From assembly GCF_900700375.1 (NCBI RefSeq), contig NW_021630118.1, forward strand, positions 62,001-126,000: a DNA stretch of 64,000 nucleotides. Reading direction: 5' to 3'. Numbering within the stretch: the first letter of the stretch is position 1; the number at the start of each line of letters is the position of its first letter. This DNA comes from Denticeps clupeoides (taxonomy: Eukaryota > Chordata > Actinopteri > Clupeiformes > Denticipitidae). Positions 1 to 10,794 of this stretch are shown piece after piece. Below the pieces are notes generated by a model. The model saw only the letters and a program-made list of their open reading frames with translations. It was not told where the DNA came from and ran no database searches. Made by a program: the position numbers and the translations under genes.

Positions 1-614
1 TGCTGTACATTTCTTTAGCTGACTCTAGGACTGACTCTACGCAGACAATTGTGTTTATGGTTTAGTTGTGAACAAAATGCTTGTGAGAGTGTAAACGCAG
101 TCTGTCGCTATCAGGAATGATGCAGTCTAGATGCCCACATATGGGGACTTTGTAGGAGTCAGCACTAGCAAAATGCAGAGGTACAACCACAGTCTGGGAA
201 GACCACATATTTGAGAATGAAATTTCCCCTTCCAAAAAAGCATGAACTATAACGAAATGGCAGAAGATTGCTGCCAGTACCTTAACAGAGACCCAGACAG
301 TGACATCACCATGTGGAATAAACACACTGCCTGGAACCACGCCCCTTTTCCTGCATTGACCTGCCCACTTCATGATGTTCCTATGACTCTTGACACCAAT
401 CAAATTATTCTTCTTACTTTGCTACACAAACTAAGAATACTTTAATCATGCACCTCCACAAGTTACCAGCCTCTTGGAAAATGCAATTAGGGTAACTAAG
501 CATTTGCTCTCTAAATATTTTATCAAATTTTTACACAATACTCCATACAAGGTCTTGGTGAGCAGAACAATGATTTGGTCAGTATTATAAGTGGCAGCCG
601 AGAAGCTTGTTGAT

Positions 615-720
615 GTGCTTGCTACGGCTGCACATATACTAAAATTGGATCGATACAGAGAAGATTAGCATGGCCCCTGCGAAAGGATGACACGCAAATC
701 CGTGAAGCGTTCCATATTTT
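615..720 (+). ncRNA. U6: U6 snRNA variant gene, unit 1 (A)
   Basis: U6 is the Pol III-made catalytic snRNA of the major spliceosome and acts in the nucleus paired first to U4, then to U2. This 106-nt copy is the array consensus. The 5' stem GTGC/GCAC is capped by a UACG (UNCG-type) tetraloop (nt 9-12); ACAGAGA is at nt 41-47, the AGC triad at 53-55, the internal stem-loop CCT/AGG with U74 follows, and the end is TATTTT. Compared with the usual vertebrate U6, as recalled, it differs at C6T, T10A, A15T, A36T, C68A and T86C. TATTATAA lies at 583-590. A degenerate U6 3' half follows at 773-832. Expression is inferred, not shown. Confidence 0.95.
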
Positions 721-1671
721 GTTCTTTTTTAATTAGACAAAGAGTCACTTGGTACTAGGAAGATGTTGTACAAAGATTAGCATGGAACTTGTAAAGGGAT
801 GACACACAAATCAGTGAAGTGCTCCATATTTTCAACTTCTTTTGATTGACAAATAGGAACTAGGGTTCCTTGGGAAAAGGGAGATGCTGTACCAAATTCC
901 AAATGTTCAGTTTTTTTTATTTTCAAAGCAAACACACAGGGATGAATACCACAAGAAGATCAGAAACATGTCCAACTGCAACTGGTGTCAAGGTATTAAT
1001 GAAGTTGCTCATGTAGTGGACAATCTCAATCATTTGGTAAGATAAGAAGAACTGAAGCTACTGTACATTTCTTTAGCTGACTCTAGGCCTGACTCTACAC
1101 AGACAATTGTGTTTGAGGTTTAGTTGTGAACAACATGCTTGTGAGAGGGTAAACGCAGTCTGCCGCTATCAGGAATGATGCAGTCTAGATGCCCACATAT
1201 GAGGACTTTGTAGGAGTCAGCACTAGCAAAATGCAGAGGTACAAACTCAGTCTGGGAAGACCACCAATTTTAGAATGAAATTTCCCCTTCCAAAAAAGCA
1301 TGAACTATAATGAAATGGCAGAAGATTGCTGCCAGTACCTTAACAGAGACCCAGACAGTGACATCACCACGTGGAATAAACACACTATCTGGAACCACGC
1401 CCCTTTCCTGCATTGACCTGCCCACTTTGTGATGTTCCCATGACTCTTGACACCAATCAAATTATTCTTCTTTCTTTTCTACACAATCTAACAGTACTTT
1501 TATCATGCACCTCCACAAGTTACCAGTCTCTTGAAAAATGCAATAAGGGTAACTAAGCATTTGCTGTCCAAATATTTGATCACATTTTTACACAATACTC
1601 CATACAAGGTCTTGGTGAGCAGAACAATGATATGGTCAGTATTATAAGTGGCAGCTGAGAAGCTTGTTGAT

Positions 1672-1777
1672 GTGCTTGCTACGGCTGCACATATACTAAA
1701 ATTGGATCGATACAGAGAAGATTAGCATGGCCCCTGCGAAAGGATGACACGCAAATCCGTGAAGCGTTCCATATTTT
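1672..1777 (+). ncRNA. U6: U6 snRNA variant gene, unit 2 (B)
   Basis: Consensus 106-nt copy with TATA at 1640-1647 and a U6-like remnant at 1830-1889. The corresponding B unit in block II (near 10706) has lost this promoter and the first 17 nt. Confidence 0.95.
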
Positions 1778-2729
1778 GTTCTTTTTTAATTAGACAAAGA
1801 GTCACTTGGGACTAGGAAGATGTTGTACCAAGATTAGCATGGAACTTGCAAAAAGATGACACACAAATCAGTGAAGTGCTCCATATTTTCAACTTTTTTT
1901 GATTGACAAATAGGAACTAGGGTTCCTTAGGAAAAAGAAGATGCTGTGCCAAATTCCAAATGTTTCGTTTTTTTTTTTTTTCAAAGCAATAACACAAGGA
2001 TGAACACCATAAGAAGGTCAGAAACATGTCCAACTGCATCTGGTGTCAATGTATTAATGAAGTTGCTCATGTAGTGGACAATCTCAATCATTTGGTATGA
2101 TAAGAAGAACTGAAGCTGCTGTACACTTCTTTAGCTGACTCTAGGCCTGACTCTACGCAGACAATTGTGTTTGTGGTTTAGTTTTGAACAACATGCTAGT
2201 GAGAGGGTAAACAAAGTCTGTCGCTATCAGGAATGATGCAGTCTAGATGCCCACATATGGGGATTTTGTAGGAGTCAAAACTAGCAAAATGCAAAGGTAC
2301 AACCACAGTCTGGGAAGACCACATATTTGAGAATGAAATTTCCCCTGCCAAAAAAGCATGAACTATAATGAAATGGCAGAAGATGGCTGCCAGTACCTTA
2401 ACAGAGACCCAGACAGTGACATCACCACGTGGAATAAACACGCTGCCTGGAACCACGCCCCTTTCCTGCATTGACCTGCCCACTTTGTGATGTTCCTCTG
2501 ACTCTTGACAACAATCAAATTATTCTTCTTACTTTGCTACACAAACTAAGAATACTTTAATCATGCACCTCCACAAGTTACCAGCCTCTTGGAAAATGCA
2601 ATTAGGGTAACTAAGCATTTGCTCTCTAAATATTTTATCAAATTTTTACACAATACTCCATACAAGGTCTTGGTGAGCAGAACAATGATATGGTCAGTAT
2701 TATAAGTGGCAGCTGAGAAGCTTGTTGAT

Positions 2730-2780
2730 GTGCTTGCTACGGCTGCACATATACTAAAATTGTGAAGCGTTCCGTTTTTT
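2730..2780 (+). pseudogene. U6: U6 with 55-nt internal deletion, unit 3 (C)
   Basis: The 5' stem-loop and nt 1-33 are present, nt 34-88 are missing, and nt 89-106 follow, with CCGTTTTTT in place of CCATATTTT. ACAGAGA, the AGC triad and the internal stem-loop are all lost, so it cannot act as U6. The promoter TATA (2698-2705) is intact, so a ~50-nt RNA could still be made. Remnant at 2833-2892. Confidence 0.93.
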
Positions 2781-3731
2781 GTTCTTTTTTAATTAGACAA
2801 AGAGTCACTTGGGACTAGGAAGATGTTGTACCAAGATTAGCATGGAACTTGTAAAGGGATGACACACAAATCAGTGAAGTGCTCCATATTTTCAACTTTT
2901 TTTGATTGACAAATAGGAACTAGGGTTCCTTGGGAAAAGGAAGATGCTGTGCCAAATTCCAAATGTTCAGTTTATTTTATTTTCAAAGCAAACACACAGG
3001 GATGAATACCATAAGAAGGTCAGAAACATATCCAACTGCAACTGGTGTCAAGGTATTAATGAAGTTGCTCATGTAGTGGACAATCTCAATCATTTCGTAT
3101 GATAAGAAGAACTGAAGCTGCTGTACATTTCTTTAGCTGACTCTAGGACGTACTCTACGCAGACAATTGTGTTTGTGGTTTAGTTTTGAACAACATGCTT
3201 GTAAGAGGGTAAACGCAGTCTGCCGCTATCAGGAATGATGCAGTCTAGATGCCCACATATTGGGATTTTGTAGGAGTCAAAACTAGCAAAATGCAAAGGT
3301 CCCACCTCAGTCTGGGAAGACCACATATTTGAGAATGAAATTTCCCCTTCCAAAAAAGCATGAACTATAATGAAATGGCAGAAGATGGCTGCCAGTACCT
3401 TAACAGAGACCCAGACAGTGACATCACCACGTGGAATAAACACACTGCCTGGAACCACGCCCCTTTCCTGCATTGACCTGCCCACTTTGTGATGTTCCTT
3501 TGACTCTTGACACCAATCAAATTATTCTTCTTTCTTTGCTACACAAACTGACCATACTTTAATGATGCACCTCCACAAGTTACCAGCCTCTTGGAAATTG
3601 CATTTAGGGTAACAAAGCATTTGCTCTCCAAATATTTTATCACATTTTTACAAAATTCTCCATACAAGGTCTTGGTGAGCAGAACAATGATATGGTCAGT
3701 ATTATAAGTGGCAGCGGAGGAGCTTGTTGAT

Positions 3732-3837
3732 GTGCTTGCTACGGCTGCACATATACTAAAATTGGATCGATACAGAGAAGATTAGCATGGCCCCTGCGAA
3801 AGGATGACACGCAAATTCGTGAAGCGTTCCATATTTT
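3732..3837 (+). ncRNA. U6: U6 snRNA variant gene, unit 4 (D)
   Basis: Full length; reads AAATTCG at nt 82-88, the usual vertebrate state (T86), where most array copies have C86. TATA 3700-3707; remnant 3890-3949 with D-specific changes (GACCCACAAATTAG). Confidence 0.95.
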
Positions 3838-4637
3838 GTTCTTTTTTAATTAGACAAAGAGTCACTTGGGACTAGGAAGATGTTGTACCAAGATTAGCAT
3901 GGAACTTGCAAAAGGATGACCCACAAATTAGTGAAGTGCTCCATATTTTCAACTTTTTTGATTGACAAATAGGAACTAGGGTTCCTTAGGAAAAGGAAGA
4001 TGCTGTGACAAATTCCAAATGTTTCTTTTATTTTCAAAGCAAACACACAGCGATAAAGACCATAAGAAGATCAGAAACTTTTCAAACTGCAACTGGTGTC
4101 AATGTATTGATGAAGTTGTTCATGTAGTGGACAATCTCAATCATGCAGTCTAGATGCCCACATATTGGGATTTTGTAGGAGTCAAAACTAGCAAAATGCA
4201 AAGGTACAACCTCAGTCTGTGAAGACCTTATAATTGAGAATGAAATTTCCCCTTCCAAAAAAGCATGAACTATAATGAAATGGCAGAAGATGGCTGCCAG
4301 AACCTTAACAGAGACCCAGACAGTGACATCACCACATGGAATAAACACACTACTTGGAACCACGCCCCTTTTCCTGCATTGACCTGCCCACTTTGTGATG
4401 TTCCCATGACTCTTGACACCAATCAAATTATTCATCTTTCTTTGCTACACAAACTGACCACACTTTAATCATGCACCTCCACAAGTTAACAGCCTCTTGG
4501 AAAATGCAATTAGGGTAACTAAGCATTTGCTCTCCAAATATTTTATCACATTTTTACACAATACTCCATACAAGGTCTTGGTGAGCAGAACAATGATATG
4601 GTCAGTATTATAAGTGGCAGCGGAGGAGCTGGTTGAT

Positions 4638-4743
4638 GTGCTTGCTACGGCTGCACATATACTAAAATTGGATCGATACAGAGAAGATTAGCATGGCCCC
4701 TGCGAAAGGATGACACGCACATTCGTGAAGCGTTCCATATTTT
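4638..4743 (+). ncRNA. U6: U6 snRNA variant gene, unit 5 (E)
   Basis: Full length with A83C plus T86 (CACGCACATTCG). TATA 4606-4613. The unit is only 906 bp because about 150 bp of spacer are missing near 4144. Remnant 4796-4855. Confidence 0.93.
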
Positions 4744-5674
4744 GTTCTTTTTTAATTAGACAAAGAGTCACTTGGGACTAGGAAGAGGTTGTACCAAGAT
4801 TAGCATGGAACTTGCAAAAAGATGACACACAAATCAGTGAAGTCCTCCATATTTTCAACTTTTTTTGATTGACAAATAGGAACTAGGGTTTCTTTAGGAA
4901 AAGGGAGATGCTGTGCCAAATTTCAAATGTTTATTTTATTTTCAAAGCAAACACACAGGGATAAAGACCATAAGAAGATCAGAAACTTTTCCAACTGCAA
5001 CTGGTGTCAATGTATTGATGAAGTTGTTCATGTAGTGGACAATCTCAATCATTTGGTATGATTAGAAGATCTGAAGCTGCTGTACATTTCTTTAGCTGAC
5101 ACTAGGCCTGACTCAACGCAGACAATTGTGTTTGTGGTTTAGTTTTGAACAACATGCTTGTAAGAGGGTAAACGCAGTCTGCCGCTATCAGGAATGATGC
5201 AGTCTAGATGCCCACATATGGGGACTTTGTAGGAGTCAGGAGTACAACCACAGTCTGGGAAGACCACATATTTGAAAATGAAATTTCCCCTTCCAAAAAA
5301 GCATGAACTATAATGAAATGGCAGAAGATTGCTGCCAGTACCTTAACAGATACCCAGACAGTGACATCACCACGTGTAATAAACAAACTGCCTGGAACCA
5401 CGCCCCTTTCCTGCATTGACCTGCCCACTTCATGATGTTCCTATGACTCTTGACACCAATCAAATTATTCTTCTTACTTTGCTACACAAACTAAGAATAC
5501 TTTAATCATGCACCTCCACAAGTTACCAGCCTCTTGGAAAATGCAATTATGGTAACTAAGCATTTGCTCTCCAAATATTTTATCACATTTTTACACAATA
5601 CTCCATACAAGGTCTTGGTGAGCAGAACAATGATATGGTCAGTATTATAAGTGGCAGCTGAGAAGCTGGTTAAT

Positions 5675-5780
5675 GTGCTTGCTACGGCTGCACATATACT
5701 AAAATTGGATCGATACAGAGAAGTTTAGCATGGCCCCTGCGAAAGGAAGACACGCAAATCCGTGAAGCATTCCATATTTT
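5675..5780 (+). ncRNA. U6: U6 copy with core substitutions, unit 6 (F)
   Basis: Full length but with A50T (GAAGTTTAGC), T74A (GGAAGACACG) and G95A (GAAGCATTCC). U74 is the bulged internal stem-loop nucleotide that binds catalytic metal in human U6, so this copy is probably non-functional even if transcribed. TATA 5643-5650; remnant 5833-5892. The same three changes recur at 62138. Confidence 0.92.
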
Positions 5781-6732
5781 GTTCTTTTTTAATTAGACAA
5801 AGAGTCACTTGGGACTGGGAAGATGTTGTACCAAGATTAGCATGGAACTTGTAAAGGGATGACACACAAATCAGTGAAGTGCTCCATATTTTCAACTTTT
5901 TTTGATTGACAAATAGGAACTAGGGTTCCTTAGGAAAAGGGAGATGCTGTGCCAAATTCCAAATGTTTAGTTTTTTTTTTTTTCAAAGCAAAAACACAAG
6001 GATGAACTCCATAAGAAGATCAGAAACATGTCCAACTGCATCTGGTGTCAATATATTAATGAAGTTGCTCATGTAGTGGACAATCTCAATCATTTCGTAT
6101 GATAAGAAAAACTGAAGCTGCTGTAGATTTCTTTAGCTGACACTAGGCCTGACTCTACACAGACAATTGTGTTTGTGGTTTAGTTGTGAACAACATGCTT
6201 GTAAGAGGGTAAACGCAGTCTGTCGCTATCAGGAATGATGCAGTCTAGATGCCCACATATTGGGATTTTGTAGGAGTCAAAACTAGCAAAATGCAAAGGT
6301 ACAACCTCAGTCTGTGAAGACCTTATAATTGAGAATGAAATTTCCCCTTCCAAAAAAGCATGAACTATAATGAAATGGCAGAAGATGGCTGCCAGTACCT
6401 TAACAGAGACCCAGACAGTGACATCACCACATGGAATAAACACACTGCCTGGAACCACGCCCCTTTTCCTGCATTGACCTGCCCACTTTGTGATGTTCCC
6501 ATGACTCTTGACACCAATCAAATTATTCATCTTTCTTTGCTACACAAACTGACCACACTTTAATCATGCACCTCTACAAGTTAACAGCCTCTTGGAAAAT
6601 GCAATTAGGGTAACTAATCATTTGCTCTCTAAATATTTTATCACATTTTTACACAATACTCCATACAAGGTCTTGGTGAGCAGAACAATGATATGGTCAG
6701 TATTATAAGTGGCAGCTGAGAAGCTGGTTGAT

Positions 6733-6783
6733 GTGCTTGCTACGGCTGCACATATACTAAAATTGTGAAGCGTTCCGTATTTT
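6733..6783 (+). pseudogene. U6: U6 with 55-nt internal deletion, unit 7 (G)
   Basis: Same loss of nt 34-88 as unit 3, ending CCGTATTTT. TATA 6701-6708; remnant 6836-6895. Confidence 0.93.
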
Positions 6784-7730
6784 GTTCTTTTTTAATTAGA
6801 CAAAGAGTCACTTGGGACTAGGAAGATGTTGTACCAAGATTAGCATGGAACTTGTAAAGGGATGACACACAAATCAGTGAAGTGCTCCATATTTTCAACT
6901 TTTTTTGATTGACAAATAGGAACTAGGGTTCCTTGGGAAAAGGGAGTTGCTGTGCCAAATTTTAAATATTTATTTTATTTTCAAAGCAAACACACAGGGA
7001 TAAAGACCATAAGAAGATCAGAAACTTTTCCAAATGCAACTGGTGTCAATGTATTAATGAAGTTGCTCATGTAGTGGACAATCTCAATCATTTGGTAAGA
7101 TTAGAAGATCTGAAGCTGCTGTACATTTCTTTAGCTGACTCTAGGACTGACTCTACGCAGACAATTGTGTTTGTGGTTTAGTTGTGAACAAAATGCTTGT
7201 GAGAGTGTAAACGCAGTCTGTCGCTATCAGGAATGATGCAGTCTAGATGCCCACATATGGGGACTTTGTAGGAGTCAGCACTAGCAAAATGCAGAGGTAC
7301 AACCTCAGTCTGGGAAGACCACATATTTGAGAATGAAATTTCCCCTTCCAAAAAAGCATGAACTATAACGAAATGGCAGAAGATTGCTGCCAGTACCTTA
7401 ACAGAGACCCAGACAGTGACATCACCATGTGGAATAAACACACTGCCTGGAACCACGCCCCTTTTCCTGCATTGACCTGCCCACTTCATGATGTTCCTAT
7501 GACTCTTGACACCAATCAAATTATTCTTCTTACTTTGCTACACAAACTAAGAATACTTTAATCATGCACCTCCACAAGTTACCAGCCTCTTGGAAAATGC
7601 CATTAGGGTAACTAAGCATTTGCTCTCTAAATATTTTATCAAATTTTTACACAATACTCCATACAAGGTCTTGGTGAGCAGAACAATGATTTGGTCAGTA
7701 TTATAAGTGGCAGCCGAGAAACTTGTTGAT

Positions 7731-7836
7731 GTGCTTGCTACGGCTGCACATATACTAAAATTGGATCGATACAGAGAAGATTAGCATGGCCCCTGCGAAA
7801 GGATGACACGCAAATCCGTGAAGCGTTCCATATTTT
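7731..7836 (+). ncRNA. U6: U6 snRNA variant gene, unit 8 (A)
   Basis: Consensus copy. TATA 7699-7706; the stretch before +1 reads GAGAAACTTG where other A units have GAGAAGCTTG. Remnant 7889-7948. Confidence 0.95.
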
Positions 7837-8787
7837 GTTCTTTTTTAATTAGACAAAGAGTCACTTGGTACTAGGAAGATGTTGTACAAAGATTAGCATG
7901 GAACTTGTAAAGGGATGACACACAAATCAGTGAAGTGCTCCATATTTTCAACTTCTTTTGATTGACAAATAGGAACTAGGGTTCCTTGGGAAAAGGGAGA
8001 TGCTGTACCAAATTCCAAATGTTCAGTTTTTTTTATTTTCAAAGCAAACACACAGGGATGAATACCACAAGAAGATCAGAAACATGTCCAACTGCAACTG
8101 GTGTCAAAGTATTAATGAAGTTGCTCATGTAGTGGACAATCTCAATCATTTGGTAAGATAAGAAGAACTGAAGCTACTGTACATTTCTTTAGCTGACTCT
8201 AGGCCTGACTCTACACAGACAATTGTGTTTGAGGTTTAGTTGTGAACAACATGCTTGTGAGAGGGTAAACGCAGTCTGCCGCTATCAGGAATGATGCAGT
8301 CTAGATGCCCACATATGAGGACTTTGTAGGAGTCAGCACTAGCAAAATGCAGAGGTACAAACTCAGTCTGGGAAGACCACCAATTTTAGAATGAAATTTC
8401 CCCTTCCAAAAAAGCATGAACTATAATGAAATGGCAGAAGATTGCTGCCAGTACCTTAACAGAGACCCAGACAGTGACATCACCACATGGAATAAACACA
8501 CTGACTGGAACCACGCCCCTTTCCTGCATTGACCTGCCCACTTTGTGATGTTCCCATGACTCTTGACACCAATCAAATTATTCATCTTTCTTTGCTACAC
8601 AAACTGACCACACTTTAATCATGCACCTCTACAAGTTAACAGCCTCTTGGAAAATGCAATTAGGGTAACTAATCATTTGCTCTCTAAATATTTTATCACA
8701 TTTTTACACAATACTCCATACAAGGTCTTGGTGAGCAGAACAATGATATGGTCAGTATTATAAGTGGCAGCTGAGAAGCTGGTTGAT

Positions 8788-8852
8788 GTGCTTGCTACGG
8801 CTGCACATATACTAAAATATGACAGCCAAATCCGTGAAGCGTTCCATATTTT
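8788..8852 (+). pseudogene. U6: U6 with 41-nt internal deletion, unit 9 (B/G)
   Basis: Nt 1-31 join nt 73-106; nt 32-72 are missing and the junction region reads ATGACAGCCAAATCC. This is a different deletion from the 55-nt one in C and G. It removes ACAGAGA and the AGC triad. TATA 8756-8763; remnant 8905-8964. Confidence 0.9.
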
Positions 8853-9798
8853 GTTCTTTTTTAATTAGACAAAGAGTCACTTGGGACTAGGAAGATGTTG
8901 TACCAAGATTAGCATGGAACTTGTAAAGGGATGACACACAAATCAGTGAAGTGCTCCATATTTTCAACTTTTTTTGATTGACAAATAGGAACTAGGGTTC
9001 CTTGGGAAAAGGGAGTTGCTGTGCCAAATTTAAATATTTATTTTATTTTCAAAGCAAACACACAGGGATAAAGACCATAAGAAGATCAGAAACTTTTCCA
9101 AATGCAACTGGTGTCAATGTATTAATGAAGTTGCTCATGTAGTGGACAATCTCAATCATTTGGTAAGATTAGAAGATCTGAAGCTGCTGTACATTTCTTT
9201 AGCTGACTCTAGGACTGACTCTACGCAGACAATTGTGTTTATGGTTTAGTTGTGAACAAAATGCTTGTGAGAGTGTAAACGCAGTCTGTCGCTATCAGGA
9301 ATGATGCAGTCTAGATGCCCACATATGGGGACTTTGTAGGAGTCAGCACTAGCAAAATGCAGAGGTACAACCACAGTCTGGGAAGACCACATATTTGAGA
9401 ATGAAATTTCCCCTTCCAAAAAAGCATGAACTATAACGAAATGGCAGAAGATTGCTGTCAGTACCTTAACAGAGACCCAGACAGTGACATCACCATGTGG
9501 AATAAACACACTGCCTGGAACCACGCCCCTTTTCCTGCATTGACCTGCCCACTTCATGATGTTCCTATGACTCTTGACACCAATCAAATTATTCTTCTTA
9601 CTTTGCTACACAAACTAAGAATACTTTAATCATGCACCTCCACAAGTTACCAGCCTCTTGGAAAATGCAATTAGGGTAACTAAGCATTTGCTCTCTAAAT
9701 ATTTTATCAAATTTTTACACAATACTCCATACAAGGTCTTGGTGAGCAGAACAATGATTTGGTCAGTATTATAAGTGGCAGCCGAGAAGCTTGTTGAT

Positions 9799-9904
9799 GT
9801 GCTTGCTACGGCTGCACATATACTAAAATTGGATCGATACAGAGAAGATTAGCATGGCCCCTGCGAAAGAATGACACGCAAATCCGTGAAGCGTTCCATA
9901 TTTT
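9799..9904 (+). ncRNA. U6: U6 snRNA variant gene, unit 10 (A)
   Basis: Full length with one change, G72A (GCGAAAGAATG), in the 3' strand of the internal stem-loop. TATA 9767-9774; remnant 9957-10016. Confidence 0.93.
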
Positions 9905-10705
9905 GTTCTTTTTTAATTAGACAAAGAGTCACTTGGTACTAGGAAGAGGTTGTACAAAGATTAGCATGGAACTTGTAAAGGGATGACACACAAATCAGTG
10001 AAGTGCTCCATATTTTCAACTTCTTTTGATTGACAAATAGGAACTAGGGTTCCTTGGGAAAAGGGAGATGCTGTACCAAATTCCAAATGTTCAGTTTTTT
10101 TTATTTTCAAAGCAAACACACAGGGATGAATACCACAAGAAGATCAGAAACATGTCCAACTGCAACTGGTGTCAAGGTATTAATGAAGTTGCTCATGTAG
10201 TGGACAATCTCAATCATTTGGTAAGATAAGAAGAACTGAAGCTACTGTACATTTCTTTAGCTGACTCTAGGCCTGACTCTACACAGACAATTGTGTTTGA
10301 GGTTTAGTTGTGAACAACATGCTTGTGAGAGGGTAAACGCAGTCTGCCGCTATCAGGAATGATGCAGTCTAGATGCCCACATATGGGGACTTTGTAGGAG
10401 TCAGCACTAGCAAATTGCAGAGGTACAAACTCAGTCTGGGAAGACCACCAATTTTAGAATGAAATTTCCCCTTCCAAAAAAGCATGAACTATAATGAAAT
10501 GGCAGAAGATTGCTGCCAGAACCTTAACAGAGACCCAGACAGTGACATCACCACGTGGAATAAACAAACTGCCTGGAACCACGCCCCTTTCCTGCATTGA
10601 CCTGCCCACTTTGTGATGTTCCCATGACTCTTGACACCAATCAAATTATTCTTCTTTCTTTTCTACACAATCTAACAGTACTTTTATCATGCACCTCCAC
10701 AAGTT

Positions 10706-10794
10706 ACATATACTAAAATTGGATCGATACAGAGAAGATTAGCATGGCCCCTGCGAAAGGATGACACGCAAATCCGTGAAGCGTTCCATATTTT
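10706..10794 (+). pseudogene. U6: 5'-truncated, promoterless U6, unit 11 (B)
   Basis: A deletion joins spacer CACAAGTT directly to U6 nt 18 (ACATATAC). The first 17 nt with the 5' stem-loop, the TATA element and the proximal promoter are gone (about 168 bp compared with unit 2). Nt 18-106 are consensus. It is presumably silent unless read from upstream. Remnant 10847-10906. Confidence 0.93.

Larger units (their letters stand above)
1..7116 (+). repeat. Higher-order repeat block I: units A-B-C-D-E-F-G
   Basis: Seven adjacent units differ from each other by diagnostic changes, and the series restarts at 7117 with a near copy of unit A. Markers: A has CATGTG in place of the spacer E-box and CTTTTCCTGC; C and G have the 55-nt U6 deletion; D has AGGACGTACTC and a U6 ending AAATTCG; E lacks ~150 bp of spacer (junction near 4144); F has U6 changes A50T, T74A and G95A. 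The same order is seen again from 9185 and from 59579, so the heptamer was itself duplicated. Confidence 0.85.
7117..9184 (+). repeat. Two-unit block: A then B/G chimera
   Basis: Unit A is repeated nearly unchanged, though it has GTTTGTGG and ACCTCAG where unit 1 has GTTTATGG and ACCACAG. The next unit begins as B (ATGAGGACTT, ACAAACTCAG) and changes near 8484 to the G pattern (CACATGGAATAAAC, TTATTCATC, CCTCTACAAG), then leads to another A. This is what an out-of-register exchange between a B and a G unit would leave, dropping C to F. Confidence 0.75.

Noticed and set aside
242-445. Plus-strand 67-codon open frame starting MNYNEMAED, also near 4265, 6360, 7358, 9426 and 60724
   Set aside because: Present only in units with CCCCTTTTCC; the one-T-shorter form in other units shifts the frame. 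No ribosome context or domain; it is the other strand of the rejected minus frame.
773-832. Second RNA as U6atac
   Set aside because: The match is to the 3' half of U6 itself (AAGATTAGCATGG, GATGACAC, CCATATTTT); the ATGTTGTA upstream resembles the U6atac start only by chance.
1061-1100. tRNA or 5S rRNA genes in the spacers
   Set aside because: No A/B box pair with a cloverleaf-compatible sequence and no 5S-like internal control region was seen by eye.
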